From: Erythrobacter fulvus
GTDB lineage: Bacteria; Pseudomonadota; Alphaproteobacteria; Sphingomonadales; Sphingomonadaceae
Assembly (NCBI RefSeq): GCF_028595285.1
Contig: NZ_JAQQXQ010000001.1
Coordinates: 332,308-396,307, forward strand
Direction: 5' to 3'
Length of the DNA stretch: 64,000 nucleotides
Part shown: positions 35,278 to 44,784 of the stretch, piece by piece
Layout of the letters: every line of letters begins with the position of its first letter
Numbering within the stretch: the stretch's first letter is position 1
Translations under genes and position numbers: made by a program
Notes under the pieces: generated by a model
What the model was told of the DNA's origin: nothing
Databases searched by the model: none
Seen by the model: only the letters and a program-made list of their open reading frames with translations

Positions 35278-37209
35278 ATGCTCACCTTCTTCCGTCGCTT
35301 TTTCCAGTCCAAGATCGGTTTGCCAATTTTCCTCGGCTTTCTGGTGCTGATGGCGCTGGCCTTTGCCGCGGCCGACATTACCGGATCGACCTTCGGCGGC
35401 GTGTCGGGCGGTGACCGTGTGGCGGTGGTGGACGGCGAGCCTATCGGCACCTCGGAACTGGTGACAGCGGCCAACACCGCGCTCGATCAGGTGCGCCAGC
35501 AGAACCCGACGCTGACCATGCCCGAATTCATCGAGGCCGGCGCGCTTGACGAAGTGCTGCGCCAGCTGATCGATCGTTATGCGGTCGGCCATTATGCCGA
35601 GAAGTACGGCCTGCGGGCGGGTGAGAACCTCGTCAACAGCGAGATCCTGCAGATCCAGGCATTCCGTTCGCTGAGCGGCGAGTTCGACCAGCAGATCTAT
35701 CTCGCCGCGCTGCGCCAGCGGGGCCTGACCGACGCGGTGTTCCGCCGCGACCTTGTCAACGGCCTGCTTGAAGACCAACTGCTGCGCCCGGCGCTGCTAT
35801 CGCCTCAGATGCCGGAAAAGATCGCGCGCCAATATGCCTCGCTGGTGCTGGAACGGCGGCGCGGGCAGATCGCGTTGATCCCGAGCAGCGTGTTCGCGCC
35901 CGAAAGCGGGCCGACGGACGCGCAGCTCACCGAATGGTACGGCACCAACCGGACGCTGTTCGTGCAGCCCGAGCGGCGCACCTTGCGCTTCGCAGTGTTC
36001 GGCGACGACACGCTGGAAGTGTCCGCCACGCCGACCGAGGCTGAAATCGCCGCCCGTTACAAGCGCGATGCAGACCAGTACAAGGCGACCGAACGGCGCG
36101 CGGTAACCGCCTTCGTCGTACCGACCGCAGACGCGGCCAAGGCGCTCGCGGCCCGCATCCGCGGCGGCGTGTCACTCGAAGCGGCGGCACGCGAAGCCGG
36201 CTTCAGCGCCTCGCAGACCGAACTGCGCGACCGCGAGGCGACGGCCAATGCCACCAGCTTCGCCTTCGCCGAAAACGCCTTCAAGGCGGCCGAAGGCAGC
36301 GTGGTCGAACCGGCACAGGGCACGCTTGGCTGGTATGTCGCGCGGGTCGACAAGATCGAACGCACTCCCGCGCGCAGCCTCGATCAGGTGAGGAGCGAAA
36401 TTGCCGAACAGCTTGCCGTCGAAAAACGCAGCGCCGCGATTGCCGACCTTACTGCCGAAATCGAAGGCGAAATCGACAGCGGCACCGCGCTGAGCGAGGT
36501 GGCCAAGGCCTATAATCTCAAGGTCGAAACGACGCCGCCGCTGCTGGCCGATGGTTCTGCCTTCCAGCGCCCCGACGTGCAGATCGTGCCGCAGCTGCGC
36601 ACACTGCTGGCTACCGCGTTCCAGATGGAGGAAAGCGAGCCGCAACTGGCCCCGGTGCCCGGCAACCAATACGTGATCTTTGAAGTCGCCCGGGTGGAAG
36701 AAGCCGCCGCGCCGCCGCTGGCGCAGGTGAAGGAACAGGCCGAAGCCGCCTGGCGCCGGGCGCAGGGCGCCAAGCTCGCGCGAGAAACCGCCGATCGCGT
36801 GATGAAGCAGGTGCGCGGCAAAACCGATCTTGCCACCGCGCTCGCCGCCTTGAACAAGCCCGGTTTCGAGCGCGAGGTCATCGATCTCGAACGGCGCGAA
36901 CTGCTGGCGCGCAGCCAGGGCAATGTCCCGCCGCCGCTGGTGCTGCTGTTCAGCATGGCCGAAGGCTCGGTCAAGCTGCTGGAAGCTCCGCGCAACATCG
37001 GCTGGTATGTCATCAGCCTCGATGAAATCAGCACCAGCCCCGTCGACGAGGAGCCCGGTCTGCTCGAACAGACCCGTCGCCAGCTCGCCCCGACCCTGAC
37101 CGAGGAATATCGCCGTCAGGCTGCCGCCGCGATGCGCAAGGAACTCGGCTCGACCCGCAACGATGCGGCGATCGAGGCGGTGCGCAAGCAGCTCGCAGGC
37201 GAGCAGTGA
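35278..37209 (+). CDS. PpiD/SurA-like periplasmic chaperone, membrane anchored
   Basis: 643 residues from the ATG at 35278 (MLTFFRRFFQSKIGLPIFL). One N-terminal membrane helix (about 12-33) anchors a large periplasmic part. A SurA-type N-terminal chaperone segment (about 45-200) precedes PPIase-like regions. Canonical parvulin signatures are weak, so isomerase activity is doubtful, as in PpiD. It probably escorts outer-membrane proteins leaving the Sec translocon. Its place before trpE is standard in alphaproteobacteria; the gap to trpE is 19 bp, suggesting read-through. Confidence 0.88.
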   Translation: MLTFFRRFFQSKIGLPIFLGFLVLMALAFAAADITGSTFGGVSGGDRVAVVDGEPIGTSELVTAANTALDQVRQQNPTLTMPEFIEAGALDEVLRQLIDRYAVGHYAEKYGLRAGENLVNSEILQIQAFRSLSGEFDQQIYLAALRQRGLTDAVFRRDLVNGLLEDQLLRPALLSPQMPEKIARQYASLVLERRRGQIALIPSSVFAPESGPTDAQLTEWYGTNRTLFVQPERRTLRFAVFGDDTLEVSATPTEAEIAARYKRDADQYKATERRAVTAFVVPTADAAKALAARIRGGVSLEAAAREAGFSASQTELRDREATANATSFAFAENAFKAAEGSVVEPAQGTLGWYVARVDKIERTPARSLDQVRSEIAEQLAVEKRSAAIADLTAEIEGEIDSGTALSEVAKAYNLKVETTPPLLADGSAFQRPDVQIVPQLRTLLATAFQMEESEPQLAPVPGNQYVIFEVARVEEAAAPPLAQVKEQAEAAWRRAQGAKLARETADRVMKQVRGKTDLATALAALNKPGFEREVIDLERRELLARSQGNVPPPLVLLFSMAEGSVKLLEAPRNIGWYVISLDEISTSPVDEEPGLLEQTRRQLAPTLTEEYRRQAAAAMRKELGSTRNDAAIEAVRKQLAGEQ

Positions 37210-37228
37210 GCGCGGGTGTAGGCCTTTC

Positions 37229-38758
37229 GTGAGCACCGCCACTGATCCGACCCTGCCCGAAAATGCCGTAGCCGCCACCGCCGCGCTGGCGGCCGGGCGT
37301 CCGGCGCTGGTATGGCGGCGCATTATCGCCGACAGCGACACGCCGGTGGGCGCGGCGCGGCGGCTGATCGTGCCGGGACGCGGCGACTTCCTGCTCGAAT
37401 CGGTCGAAGGCGGTGAGGTGCGCGGGCGATACAGCCTGCTCGGCCTCGATCCCGATCTGGTGTTTCGCGCCCACGGAACGCGGGCGGAAATCAACCGCGA
37501 CTGGCGCCGTAACCGCGAGGCCTTTTCGCCCTGCGATGGCGATGCGCTGTCCGAACTGCGTGCGCTGTCCGCCGCCTGCCGGATCGATCCGATGCCTGAA
37601 GGCCTGCCGCCCGCACTCGCCTGCCTCGTCGGCTATCTGGGCTATGAAACCATCGGTCTGGTCGAAAAGCTGCCCCGCGCACAGGACAGCGCGCTGGCCC
37701 TGCCCGATCTGCTGTTCGTGCGTCCCGGCGTCATTCTGGTGTTCGACAGCCTAACCGACGCGCTCTACGCGGTCGCGCCGATCTGGCAGGCCGATAATCC
37801 CGCCGCTGCGGTGGCGCGTGCGGGCGAGCGGATCGACGCGGTGCTAAGCCAGCTGGGCGAGGCCGCGCCGAAGGAAGTCCATCCCGCGTTGCCCGACACC
37901 CTGCCAGACCTTGCGCCCGTAATCGCGCCCGATGATTACAAGGCGATGGCCCTGCGCGCGAAGGATTACATTCTTGCTGGCGACATATTCCAGGTGGTGC
38001 TGGCCCAGCGGTTCACCTGCCCCTTCCCGCTGCCGCCGCTGGCACTTTACCGCGCGCTGCGGCGGGTGAACCCTTCGCCCTTCCTCTATTTCCTTGATCT
38101 GCCGGGCTTCGCGCTGGTGGGCTCCAGCCCTGAAATCCTTGTCCGGGTGCGTGACGAGGAGGTGACCATCCGTCCGATCGCCGGAACGCGGCCACGCGGA
38201 AAAACGCGCGAGGAAGATGACGCCAACGAGGCGAGCCTGCTGGCCGATCCCAAGGAACGGGCCGAACATCTCATGCTGCTCGATCTGGGCCGCAACGATG
38301 TGGGCCGGGTCGCGGCGGCGGGGACGGTGGAGGTCACCGACAGCTTCACCATCGAACGCTACAGCCACGTGATGCACATCGTCAGCAATGTCGTCGGCAA
38401 TCTCGATCCGTCGAAGGATGCTCTGGACGCGCTGTTTGCAGGCTTCCCGGCAGGCACTGTTTCGGGCGCGCCCAAGATCCGCGCCTGCGAGATCATCGCC
38501 GAACTCGAACCCGAAACCCGCGGTGCCTATGCCGGCGGGGTGGGCTATTTCGCGCCCGACGGCAGCCTTGATTCCTGCATCGTTTTGCGCACCGCAGTGG
38601 TGAAGGACGGGGTAATGCACGTGCAGGCAGGTGCCGGCATCGTCGCTGACAGCGATCCCGATTACGAACTGGCCGAATGCCGTGCCAAGGCCGGCGCGCT
38701 GATCGCCGCTGCGCGCGAAGCGGTGCGGGTGGCGGGCGAGCCGGGGTATGGGCAGTGA
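37229..38758 (+). CDS. trpE: Anthranilate synthase component I
   Basis: 509 residues from a GTG at 37229; the longer ATG reading overlaps the ppiD-like gene. LLESVEGGEVRGRYS is the tryptophan feedback site region; the catalytic half has AGTRPRGKTREEDD, LMLLDLGRNDVGRVA and FPAGTVSGAPK. With TrpG it makes anthranilate from chorismate and glutamine. No leader peptide or attenuator fits into the 19 bp upstream gap. The next gene is a lipoprotein, not trpG, and starts inside its stop codon. Confidence 0.96.
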   Translation: MSTATDPTLPENAVAATAALAAGRPALVWRRIIADSDTPVGAARRLIVPGRGDFLLESVEGGEVRGRYSLLGLDPDLVFRAHGTRAEINRDWRRNREAFSPCDGDALSELRALSAACRIDPMPEGLPPALACLVGYLGYETIGLVEKLPRAQDSALALPDLLFVRPGVILVFDSLTDALYAVAPIWQADNPAAAVARAGERIDAVLSQLGEAAPKEVHPALPDTLPDLAPVIAPDDYKAMALRAKDYILAGDIFQVVLAQRFTCPFPLPPLALYRALRRVNPSPFLYFLDLPGFALVGSSPEILVRVRDEEVTIRPIAGTRPRGKTREEDDANEASLLADPKERAEHLMLLDLGRNDVGRVAAAGTVEVTDSFTIERYSHVMHIVSNVVGNLDPSKDALDALFAGFPAGTVSGAPKIRACEIIAELEPETRGAYAGGVGYFAPDGSLDSCIVLRTAVVKDGVMHVQAGAGIVADSDPDYELAECRAKAGALIAAAREAVRVAGEPGYGQ

Positions 38759-39594
38759 AGCGTGCCGGCACCCTGCTGGCGGGCCTCGCGCTCGCACTCG
38801 CGGCCTGTTCGGAACAGCCTGCGGGCGAGCCGGTGGTGCGCGCGCGGCTTGACGGGTCGGCACCCGCTGCGCTCGCCAGCCCCGAAGCGGTGCCGAGCGC
38901 GCCTGCTGCCGAATCCGCCTGTCGCAAGGTCGTGTTCGAAGATGTGCCGCTGACCGATTGCATCGCCGATCCGGCCAAACACCGCATCGCCATGGCCAAC
39001 GCTCCTGCGGGCGGCCAGCCCTACGGTTCGATTGCCGCCTTTGCCGAAACGGCCGATGCCGCCACCATCGCCTTTGCCGTCAACGGCGGGATGTATGGCG
39101 ATGATCTCAAGGCGATCGGCTATTACGTTGAGGATGGTGAGCGCCTTTCGGAGCTCGACCGCGGCGACGGCAGCGGCAATTTCTACATGAAGCCCAACGG
39201 GGTATTCTTCGGCACCGGCGGGCAGTGGCGCGTGCTGGCGAGCGACGCTTTCTTCGCCACGGTCGGCGAGCGTCCCGCTTTCGGCACCCAGTCCGGCCCG
39301 ATGCTGGTGGTGGACGGCAAGCTGCATCCCGACATTCAGGACAACGGCCCATCGCGCGCAATCCGCAACGGCGTCGGTGTCGACGCCAGCGGCAAGGCCC
39401 ATTTCGTGATTGCCGATGCGCCGGTCAGCTTCGGCCAGCTGGCGCGCTATTTCCGCGACGAGTTGAAAGTAGCCAACGCGCTCTATCTCGACGGGCAGGT
39501 ATCGAGCCTGTGGGACCCGGCCAGCGGGCGGCTGGACAAGGGCCGGGTTGGCCCGATCATCGTGGTGACGAAAGGCGAAGGGACAGGCCAATGA
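38755..39594 (+). CDS. Lipoprotein with phosphodiester glycosidase (DUF2233/NAGPA) domain
   Basis: 279 residues from a GTG at 38755 that overlaps the trpE stop. A lipobox (LALAAC, lipidated C18) predicts membrane anchoring. The domain shows [42 protein letters not shown] and the C-terminal [14 protein letters not shown], landmarks of the NAGPA-like family that cleaves phosphodiester-linked sugars in characterised members. Its stop overlaps the trpG start, so it is coupled on both sides within the trp operon. A link to tryptophan synthesis is not evident. Confidence 0.9.
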   Translation: MKRAGTLLAGLALALAACSEQPAGEPVVRARLDGSAPAALASPEAVPSAPAAESACRKVVFEDVPLTDCIADPAKHRIAMANAPAGGQPYGSIAAFAETADAATIAFAVNGGMYGDDLKAIGYYVEDGERLSELDRGDGSGNFYMKPNGVFFGTGGQWRVLASDAFFATVGERPAFGTQSGPMLVVDGKLHPDIQDNGPSRAIRNGVGVDASGKAHFVIADAPVSFGQLARYFRDELKVANALYLDGQVSSLWDPASGRLDKGRVGPIIVVTKGEGTGQ

Positions 39595-40217
39595 TCCCAG
39601 AGAAAACCATAGTCGTCATCGACAATTACGACAGCTTCACCTTCAACCTCGTCCATTACCTGATGGAACTGGGGGCCGAGGTGCGGGTGGAACGCAATGA
39701 TGCGCTGACCGCCACCGAGGCGATTGCTACCCGCGCGGCGGGCTTCCTGATCTCGCCCGGCCCGTGCACGCCGAACGAAGCGGGCATCAGCCTTGATCTG
39801 GTCGCGGCCTGCGCCGATGCGGGCAAACCGTTGATGGGCGTGTGTCTCGGGCATCAGGCGATCGGGCAGCATTTTGGCGGCACCGTCCAGCGCGGCGGGT
39901 TGATGCACGGCAAGACGTCTCCGGTGACGCATGACGGAACGGGACTGTTTGCAGGCCTGCCATCGCCCTTCACCGCGACGCGTTATCACAGTCTGGAAGT
40001 CGTGAACGTGCCGGACGCGCTGGTCGCGAACGCCCATGCCGAAACACCAGGCACGGACCATCCTTCGGTCATGGGGTTCCGTCATGCAGAGCTGCCGATC
40101 CATTCGGTGCAGTTCCATCCCGAAAGCATCGCTACCGAGCATGGCCACGCGCTGCTCGCCAATTTCCTGCGCGTATGCGGGCTTGAACCGGTGCTGCCCG
40201 AAAGTCTGCACGCATGA
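39591..40217 (+). CDS. trpG: Anthranilate synthase component II (glutamine amidotransferase)
   Basis: 208 residues from the ATG at 39591. The class I amidotransferase triad is visible: Cys in [11 protein letters not shown] and His-Glu in [25 protein letters not shown] is the N-terminal signature and HGKTSPV the anthranilate-type motif. It supplies ammonia to TrpE; it may also serve para-aminobenzoate synthesis. Starts and stops overlap neighbours by 4 bp on both sides. Confidence 0.96.
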   Translation: MIPEKTIVVIDNYDSFTFNLVHYLMELGAEVRVERNDALTATEAIATRAAGFLISPGPCTPNEAGISLDLVAACADAGKPLMGVCLGHQAIGQHFGGTVQRGGLMHGKTSPVTHDGTGLFAGLPSPFTATRYHSLEVVNVPDALVANAHAETPGTDHPSVMGFRHAELPIHSVQFHPESIATEHGHALLANFLRVCGLEPVLPESLHA

Positions 40218-41206
40218 GCGCCCTGCCCGATATCGCCGCGCCCCTGACCGAGGCCGAGGCAGAAGCGGCGTTCGGAGCCTTGCTGGACGGCGCGCCTTCG
40301 GAAGCGGAGATCGCCGATTTCCTCGTCGCGCTTTCCGCGCGCGGCGAAACGGCGGACGAGATCGCGGGCGCGGCACGGGCGTTGCGCGCACGGCTGATCC
40401 CGATTGCCGCGCCCGAAAATGCCATCGACGTGTGCGGCACCGGGGGTGACGGGCACCACACGCTCAATGTTTCGACTGCGGTCAGTCTCGTGGTCGCTTC
40501 CTGCGGTGTGCCGGTGGCCAAGCACGGCAACCGCGCGGCCAGTTCCAAGGCGGGCGCGGCGGATACGCTGGAGGCGCTGGGCCTCGATATGGACGCCGCC
40601 GGGCGCACGGCGGAAAAGACGCTGGCGGAAATCGGCATCTGCTTTCTTTTCGCCAAGAACCACCATCCCGCGATGGCGCGCATCCAGCCCATCCGCGTGG
40701 CGATCGGCCAGCGCACGATCTTCAACCTGATGGGTCCGCTGTCGAACCCGGCCGGGGTGAAAAGCCAGCTGATCGGCATCGCCCGGCCCGCCTATGTCCC
40801 GATCTATGCAGGCGCGATGGCGCGGCTCGGCACGGGACAATCGCTGATTGTTTCAGGCGATGAAGGCCTCGACGAACTCAGTCTTGCTGGCGGGAATGAG
40901 GTTGCCGTCGTCACCGGCAACGCCTTCCGCATGGACCGGGTGGACGCGGGCGCGGCGGGTCTGCCCCACGCCCCGATCGAGGCGATCCGCGGCGACGATG
41001 CAAAGCACAATGCCGCTGCTCTGAAAGCGCTGTTGATGGGCGCACCCGGCCCCTATCGCGATGCCGTGCTGTTCAATGCAGCGGGCGCACTGCTGGTCGC
41101 CGGACGCGGAGCCGACTGGCGCGAGCGCGCGGCGATGGCGGCAGAGGCGCTGGATTCGGGCGCGGCGCTGCGGCTGCTCGAACAATGGATCGACATGGCG
41201 AAGTGA
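40214..41206 (+). CDS. trpD: Anthranilate phosphoribosyltransferase
   Basis: 330 residues. The PRPP/pyrophosphate loop is [16 protein letters not shown], followed by [28 protein letters not shown] supplies the metal-binding acidic cluster. It joins anthranilate to PRPP in tryptophan synthesis. Start overlaps trpG by 4 bp; trpC follows after 4 bp. Confidence 0.97.
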   Translation: MSALPDIAAPLTEAEAEAAFGALLDGAPSEAEIADFLVALSARGETADEIAGAARALRARLIPIAAPENAIDVCGTGGDGHHTLNVSTAVSLVVASCGVPVAKHGNRAASSKAGAADTLEALGLDMDAAGRTAEKTLAEIGICFLFAKNHHPAMARIQPIRVAIGQRTIFNLMGPLSNPAGVKSQLIGIARPAYVPIYAGAMARLGTGQSLIVSGDEGLDELSLAGGNEVAVVTGNAFRMDRVDAGAAGLPHAPIEAIRGDDAKHNAAALKALLMGAPGPYRDAVLFNAAGALLVAGRGADWRERAAMAAEALDSGAALRLLEQWIDMAK

Positions 41207-41210
41207 GACG

Positions 41211-42011
41211 ATGAACAAGCTTGAGGAAATCTGCGCCGCCAAACGCACCATCGTCGCCGCGCGCAAGCAGGCGGTGAGCGAGGCCGATCTTACCGCCGCC
41301 GCCCGCACGCGGACCGCACCGCGCGGGTTCGAGGCAGCGCTGCGCACCCGCGCCGCCAGCGGATACGCCCTGATTGCCGAGATCAAGAAAGCCAGCCCAT
41401 CCAAGGGATTGATCCGCGCCGATTTCCGCCCCGCCGAACACGCCGCCGCCTACGAAACCGGGGGCGCAGCCTGCCTTTCGGTGCTTACCGATGCGCCCTA
41501 TTTTCAGGGGCACGAGGATTACCTTGTCGAAGCCCGCGCCGCCTGCGCGCTGCCGGTGCTGCGCAAGGATTTCATGGTCGATCCGTGGCAATGCCTCGAA
41601 GCCCGCGCGATCGGCGCCGACGCGATCCTGATCATCGTCGCCGCGCTGGAAGACAGCGCCATGGCCGAAATCGAAGCCGCCGCGCGCGAACATGGCATGG
41701 ACGTGCTGGTCGAAGTGCATAACGAGGCCGAGCTCGAACGCGCCGCCCGCGTGCTCCAGTCGCGACTAATCGGGGTCAACAACCGCGACCTGAAAACCTT
41801 CACCACCTCGCTCAGCACGACCGAACGGCTCGCACCGCTGATGCCGGAAGGCACGCTGATCGTGGGCGAAAGCGGGATCAACAGCCACGCCGATTGCCGG
41901 CGGCTCGAAGCTGCGGGCGTGCGCACTTTCCTTGTCGGGGAAAGCCTGATGCGGGCTGACGATATTGCGAGTGCCACCGCCAGGCTGCTCGGGACAGAAC
42001 AGGACGCATGA
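41211..42011 (+). CDS. trpC: Indole-3-glycerol phosphate synthase
   Basis: 266 residues from the ATG at 41211. [16 protein letters not shown] carries the catalytic Lys, [12 protein letters not shown] the second, and [10 protein letters not shown] and LIVGESGI the phosphate-binding strands of the TIM barrel. It closes the indole ring. trpF, trpA and trpB are absent from the window, as usual when they form a separate operon in alphaproteobacteria. It overlaps moaC by 4 bp. Confidence 0.97.
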   Translation: MNKLEEICAAKRTIVAARKQAVSEADLTAAARTRTAPRGFEAALRTRAASGYALIAEIKKASPSKGLIRADFRPAEHAAAYETGGAACLSVLTDAPYFQGHEDYLVEARAACALPVLRKDFMVDPWQCLEARAIGADAILIIVAALEDSAMAEIEAAAREHGMDVLVEVHNEAELERAARVLQSRLIGVNNRDLKTFTTSLSTTERLAPLMPEGTLIVGESGINSHADCRRLEAAGVRTFLVGESLMRADDIASATARLLGTEQDA

Positions 42012-42481
42012 GCAAACTCACCCACCTCGACGAATCCGGCGCGGCGCGCATGGTCGATGTCGGCGGTAAGCCGGCCACGCAGCGGCGCGCGGTCGCCAGT
42101 GGACGGATCACCATGTCGGCAGAGGCCCTCGCCGCGATCCGCGAAGGTAACGCGCCCAAAGGTGACGTGCTGGGCACCGCGCGCATTGCCGGGATCATGG
42201 CCGCCAAGCGCACCGGCGAGCTGATCCCGCTGTGCCACCCGCTGGGCCTTGAGGCGGTCAATATCGATTTCGCCTATGAAGAAGACGCGATCCGCGTCAC
42301 CGCCACGGCATCACTGACGGGGCGAACCGGCGTAGAAATGGAAGCGATGACAGCAGCTTCGGTCGCGCTCCTCACAATCTATGATATGGCCAAGGCGATC
42401 GACAAGGGCATGATCATTTCCGATATCCGCCTGATCGCAAAGACCGGCGGCAAATCGGGCGACTGGAAGGCGGACGCTTGA
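42008..42481 (+). CDS. moaC: Cyclic pyranopterin monophosphate synthase MoaC
   Basis: 157 residues. Hallmarks are [17 protein letters not shown] and [21 protein letters not shown] with KAIDKGM at the C terminus. It completes the first step of molybdenum cofactor synthesis after MoaA. It is coupled to trpC (4 bp overlap) and to moeA, whose TTG start overlaps its stop. The trpC-moaC-moeA-lexA order is conserved in alphaproteobacteria. Confidence 0.97.
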   Translation: MSKLTHLDESGAARMVDVGGKPATQRRAVASGRITMSAEALAAIREGNAPKGDVLGTARIAGIMAAKRTGELIPLCHPLGLEAVNIDFAYEEDAIRVTATASLTGRTGVEMEAMTAASVALLTIYDMAKAIDKGMIISDIRLIAKTGGKSGDWKADA

Positions 42482-43674
42482 GCGAACTGCTCGGCCTCGA
42501 AGAAGCGCAGTCACGGCTGCTGGCGCTGGCGCCGATCACCCGTTCGATCAATCAGGACATCAAACCCTCCGGCCTGACGCGCTATCTGGCCCGCGACATT
42601 ACCGCGTCGCGCACCCAGCCCCCGGCTGATCTTTCCGCGATGGATGGCTATGCCGTTACCCCAGGTGCCGGGCCCTGGCGACTGGTTGGAGAAAGCCGCG
42701 CCGGAGCGCCCTTCGACGGGACGCTCGATCCGGGCCAGTGTGTCCGCATTTCAACCGGCGCGCATGTGCCGCAGGGCAGCGACAGGGTTCTCTTGCAGGA
42801 GGATGCGCTGGTTTCGGGCAGCGCCATCACCGCGACCGACCTGCCGCCGCCCGGAAAGCATATCCGCAAGGCCGGGTTCGATTTCCACGCGGGCGACAGG
42901 GTGCTGGCAAAGGGAACCGCACTATCGCCTGCCACACTCGCGCTCGCCGCATCTGCCGGGCATGGCGCACTGCCCTGTTTCGACGCGCCTTCGGTCGCCG
43001 TGCTCGACAGTGGTGACGAGTTGGTGCCAGCGGGCGAGCCCTGCGGCCCGCACCAGATCCCGGCCAGCAACGGGGTGATGCTGGGCGCGATGCTCTATCC
43101 CTATGTCGGACGGGTCACCGCGCTTGGCCCCGTGCCGGATGATCGCGATGCGCTCGCCGCAGCGCTCAAGCGGGCAGAGGACAGCCAGATCCTCATAACC
43201 TCGGGCGGGGCCTCGGTCGGCGATCACGATCTGATCCAGCAAGCGCTGAAGGATTGGGGTGCCGATATCGCCTTCTGGAAGGTCGCGATCAAACCGGGCA
43301 AGCCGCTGATGGTGGCGACCCGCGAGGCGGCATGGGGCCGACAGGTTATCCTCGGCCTGCCGGGCAATCCGGTGTCGAGCTTTGTCACCGCGTTCCTTTT
43401 TGCCCTGCCGCTGGTGCGCGCGAGCATGGGTGATGCCTCTCCCCTGCCCCGCAGCCAGATGATGACGGCGGGAGAGGCCCTGCCCGCCGTGGGCCGGCGC
43501 CGCGAATTCCTGCGCGCCATATCCGACGGGCAGAGCGTGCGGCTTGCCGGATCACAGGATTCCTCGGCGCTTACGGCGCTGGCCGGTGCCGATTGCCTGA
43601 TTGACCGGCCCGCCAACGCCCCGGCGGTCGCGCAGGGGGAAGCGGTCAGGGTGTTTCCGCTCCGGAATGGCTGA
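42478..43674 (+). CDS. moeA: Molybdopterin molybdenumtransferase MoeA
   Basis: 398 residues from a TTG at 42478 that overlaps the moaC stop. Landmarks are [25 protein letters not shown] and [11 protein letters not shown]. It inserts molybdate into adenylylated molybdopterin. The length is normal for the family. The operon probably ends here; lexA has its own promoter 28-70 bp downstream. Confidence 0.96.
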   Translation: MSELLGLEEAQSRLLALAPITRSINQDIKPSGLTRYLARDITASRTQPPADLSAMDGYAVTPGAGPWRLVGESRAGAPFDGTLDPGQCVRISTGAHVPQGSDRVLLQEDALVSGSAITATDLPPPGKHIRKAGFDFHAGDRVLAKGTALSPATLALAASAGHGALPCFDAPSVAVLDSGDELVPAGEPCGPHQIPASNGVMLGAMLYPYVGRVTALGPVPDDRDALAAALKRAEDSQILITSGGASVGDHDLIQQALKDWGADIAFWKVAIKPGKPLMVATREAAWGRQVILGLPGNPVSSFVTAFLFALPLVRASMGDASPLPRSQMMTAGEALPAVGRRREFLRAISDGQSVRLAGSQDSSALTALAGADCLIDRPANAPAVAQGEAVRVFPLRNG

Positions 43675-43701
43675 ATTGCGCGACTTTGCGGTGGTGCGCG
43701 C

Positions 43702-43744
43702 TTGACTCGAGTCTGATGGTTGCCTAATTGTTCCTTATTCGTTC
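43702..43744 (+). promoter_or_regulatory. lexA promoter with LexA (SOS) box
   Basis: TTGACT (43702-43707) and TAATTG (43725-43730), 17 bp apart, form a sigma-70-type promoter. GTTC-CTTATTC-GTTC at 43730-43744 is an exact alphaproteobacterial LexA operator that overlaps the -10 and start point, so LexA would repress its own gene. The leader to the lexA start is about 140 bases. Confidence 0.88.
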
Positions 43745-43880
43745 ACCTTAATGGCGGGCGAAACGTGCAGGCAACGCACCCAGCGCCCGACCGGGCCGGT
43801 GCCTCTTGGCGCACACAAGGGGATTGGCACGCTTCGCCCCACCATATGCGGCGCGGGTGCGACCACAGGAGATTTGATCA

Positions 43881-44555
43881 ATGCTGACAGCCAAGCAGCA
43901 CGAGTTGATCCGCTTCATCCAGCAGCGGCTGGAGGAAACCGGCATCTCGCCCAGTTTCGAGGAAATGAAGGAGGCGCTCGATCTCAAGAGCAAGTCGGGC
44001 GTGCACCGCCTGATCTCCGCACTCGAGGAACGCGGCTTCCTGCGCCGTCTGCCCAACCGCGCGCGGGCGCTCGAAGTTGTGCGCCAGCCCGAGGATGTGA
44101 CGCCTTCGCGGGCATCGGGCAATGTGGTGCCGATGCCTGCACCGCGCACCGCGCCTCCGGAACCGGCCAATGACGTGATCGAACTGCCGCTCCACGGCCG
44201 CATCGCCGCGGGCGCGCCGATCGAGGCGCTCGAGGGGCAAAGCACGCTTCCGGTTCCGGCCGCGCTGCTCGGCCCGGGCGAACATTACGCGCTCGAGGTG
44301 TCGGGGGACTCGATGATCGAGGCCGGCATCTTCGACGGCGATTTCGCGCTGGTGCGCCGTACCGATACCGCCCGCGACGGCGAGATCGTGGTGGCGTTGG
44401 TGCGTGGTGAGGAAGCGACGCTGAAATACCTGCGCAAGGAAAGCGGGATGGTGCGGCTCGATCCGGCCAATGGTGCCTACGAACCGCAGATCTACCGGCC
44501 CGACGAAGTGCAGGTGCAGGGCAAGCTCGCTGGTCTGCTGCGCCGCTATCACTGA
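43881..44555 (+). CDS. lexA: SOS-response repressor LexA
   Basis: 224 residues from the ATG at 43881, preceded by AGGAGA. The N-terminal winged helix-turn-helix (1-65; [17 protein letters not shown]) has the alphaproteobacterial recognition helix region [17 protein letters not shown]. The linker is Pro/Ala-rich. The self-cleavage site is A110-G111 ([10 protein letters not shown]) and the catalytic dyad S144 (VSGDSM) and K182 (ATLKYL). On RecA activation it cleaves itself and releases SOS genes. Its own operator is at 43730-43744. Confidence 0.97.
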   Translation: MLTAKQHELIRFIQQRLEETGISPSFEEMKEALDLKSKSGVHRLISALEERGFLRRLPNRARALEVVRQPEDVTPSRASGNVVPMPAPRTAPPEPANDVIELPLHGRIAAGAPIEALEGQSTLPVPAALLGPGEHYALEVSGDSMIEAGIFDGDFALVRRTDTARDGEIVVALVRGEEATLKYLRKESGMVRLDPANGAYEPQIYRPDEVQVQGKLAGLLRRYH

Positions 44556-44559
44556 TCGG

Positions 44560-44634
44560 AAAAGCGCCGGAAACGGGGTTCTCACGCGGAACGGATAACC
44601 GAAAACCGCGTGAAACATTCGCTCCGGCGCTTTT
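44560..44634 (+). terminator. Large nested intrinsic terminator after lexA
   Basis: The outer arms AAAAGCGCCGGA and TCCGGCGCTTTT pair over 12 bp and enclose an inner stem TCACGCGG/CCGCGTGA (44582-44613). It starts 4 bp after the lexA stop and ends in a T-run. Confidence 0.85.
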
Positions 44635-44687
44635 CAATATATATTTCAGTGGCTTGTCTGGATTTTGTTTCACGGACATGCCCGCTT

Positions 44688-44784
44688 GAAGGGCGTTTGA
44701 GGGCCGTTTAAGCCCTGTTCTCGCCGGTTTTGGCCTGCTTTTGGCCGGTTTAGACCCGGTTTTCGGGTCATTTACCGGCCTTTT
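44688..44784. repeat. Degenerate GGCC-GTTT repeats with a hairpin at the comEC stop
   Basis: Short imperfect units built on GGCC(G)GTTTt recur at intervals of about 13-16 bases. The last copies form a nested hairpin: GGCCGGT/ACCGGCC outside GACCCG/CGGGTC (44743-44780), followed on the plus strand by TTTT. The right arm covers the comEC stop codon. Confidence 0.5.

Noticed and set aside
43824..43840. Sigma-54-like TTGGCAC before lexA
   Set aside because: The -12 TTGC element is missing at the required spacing (GCCCC present), and a sigma-70 promoter with operator already explains lexA.
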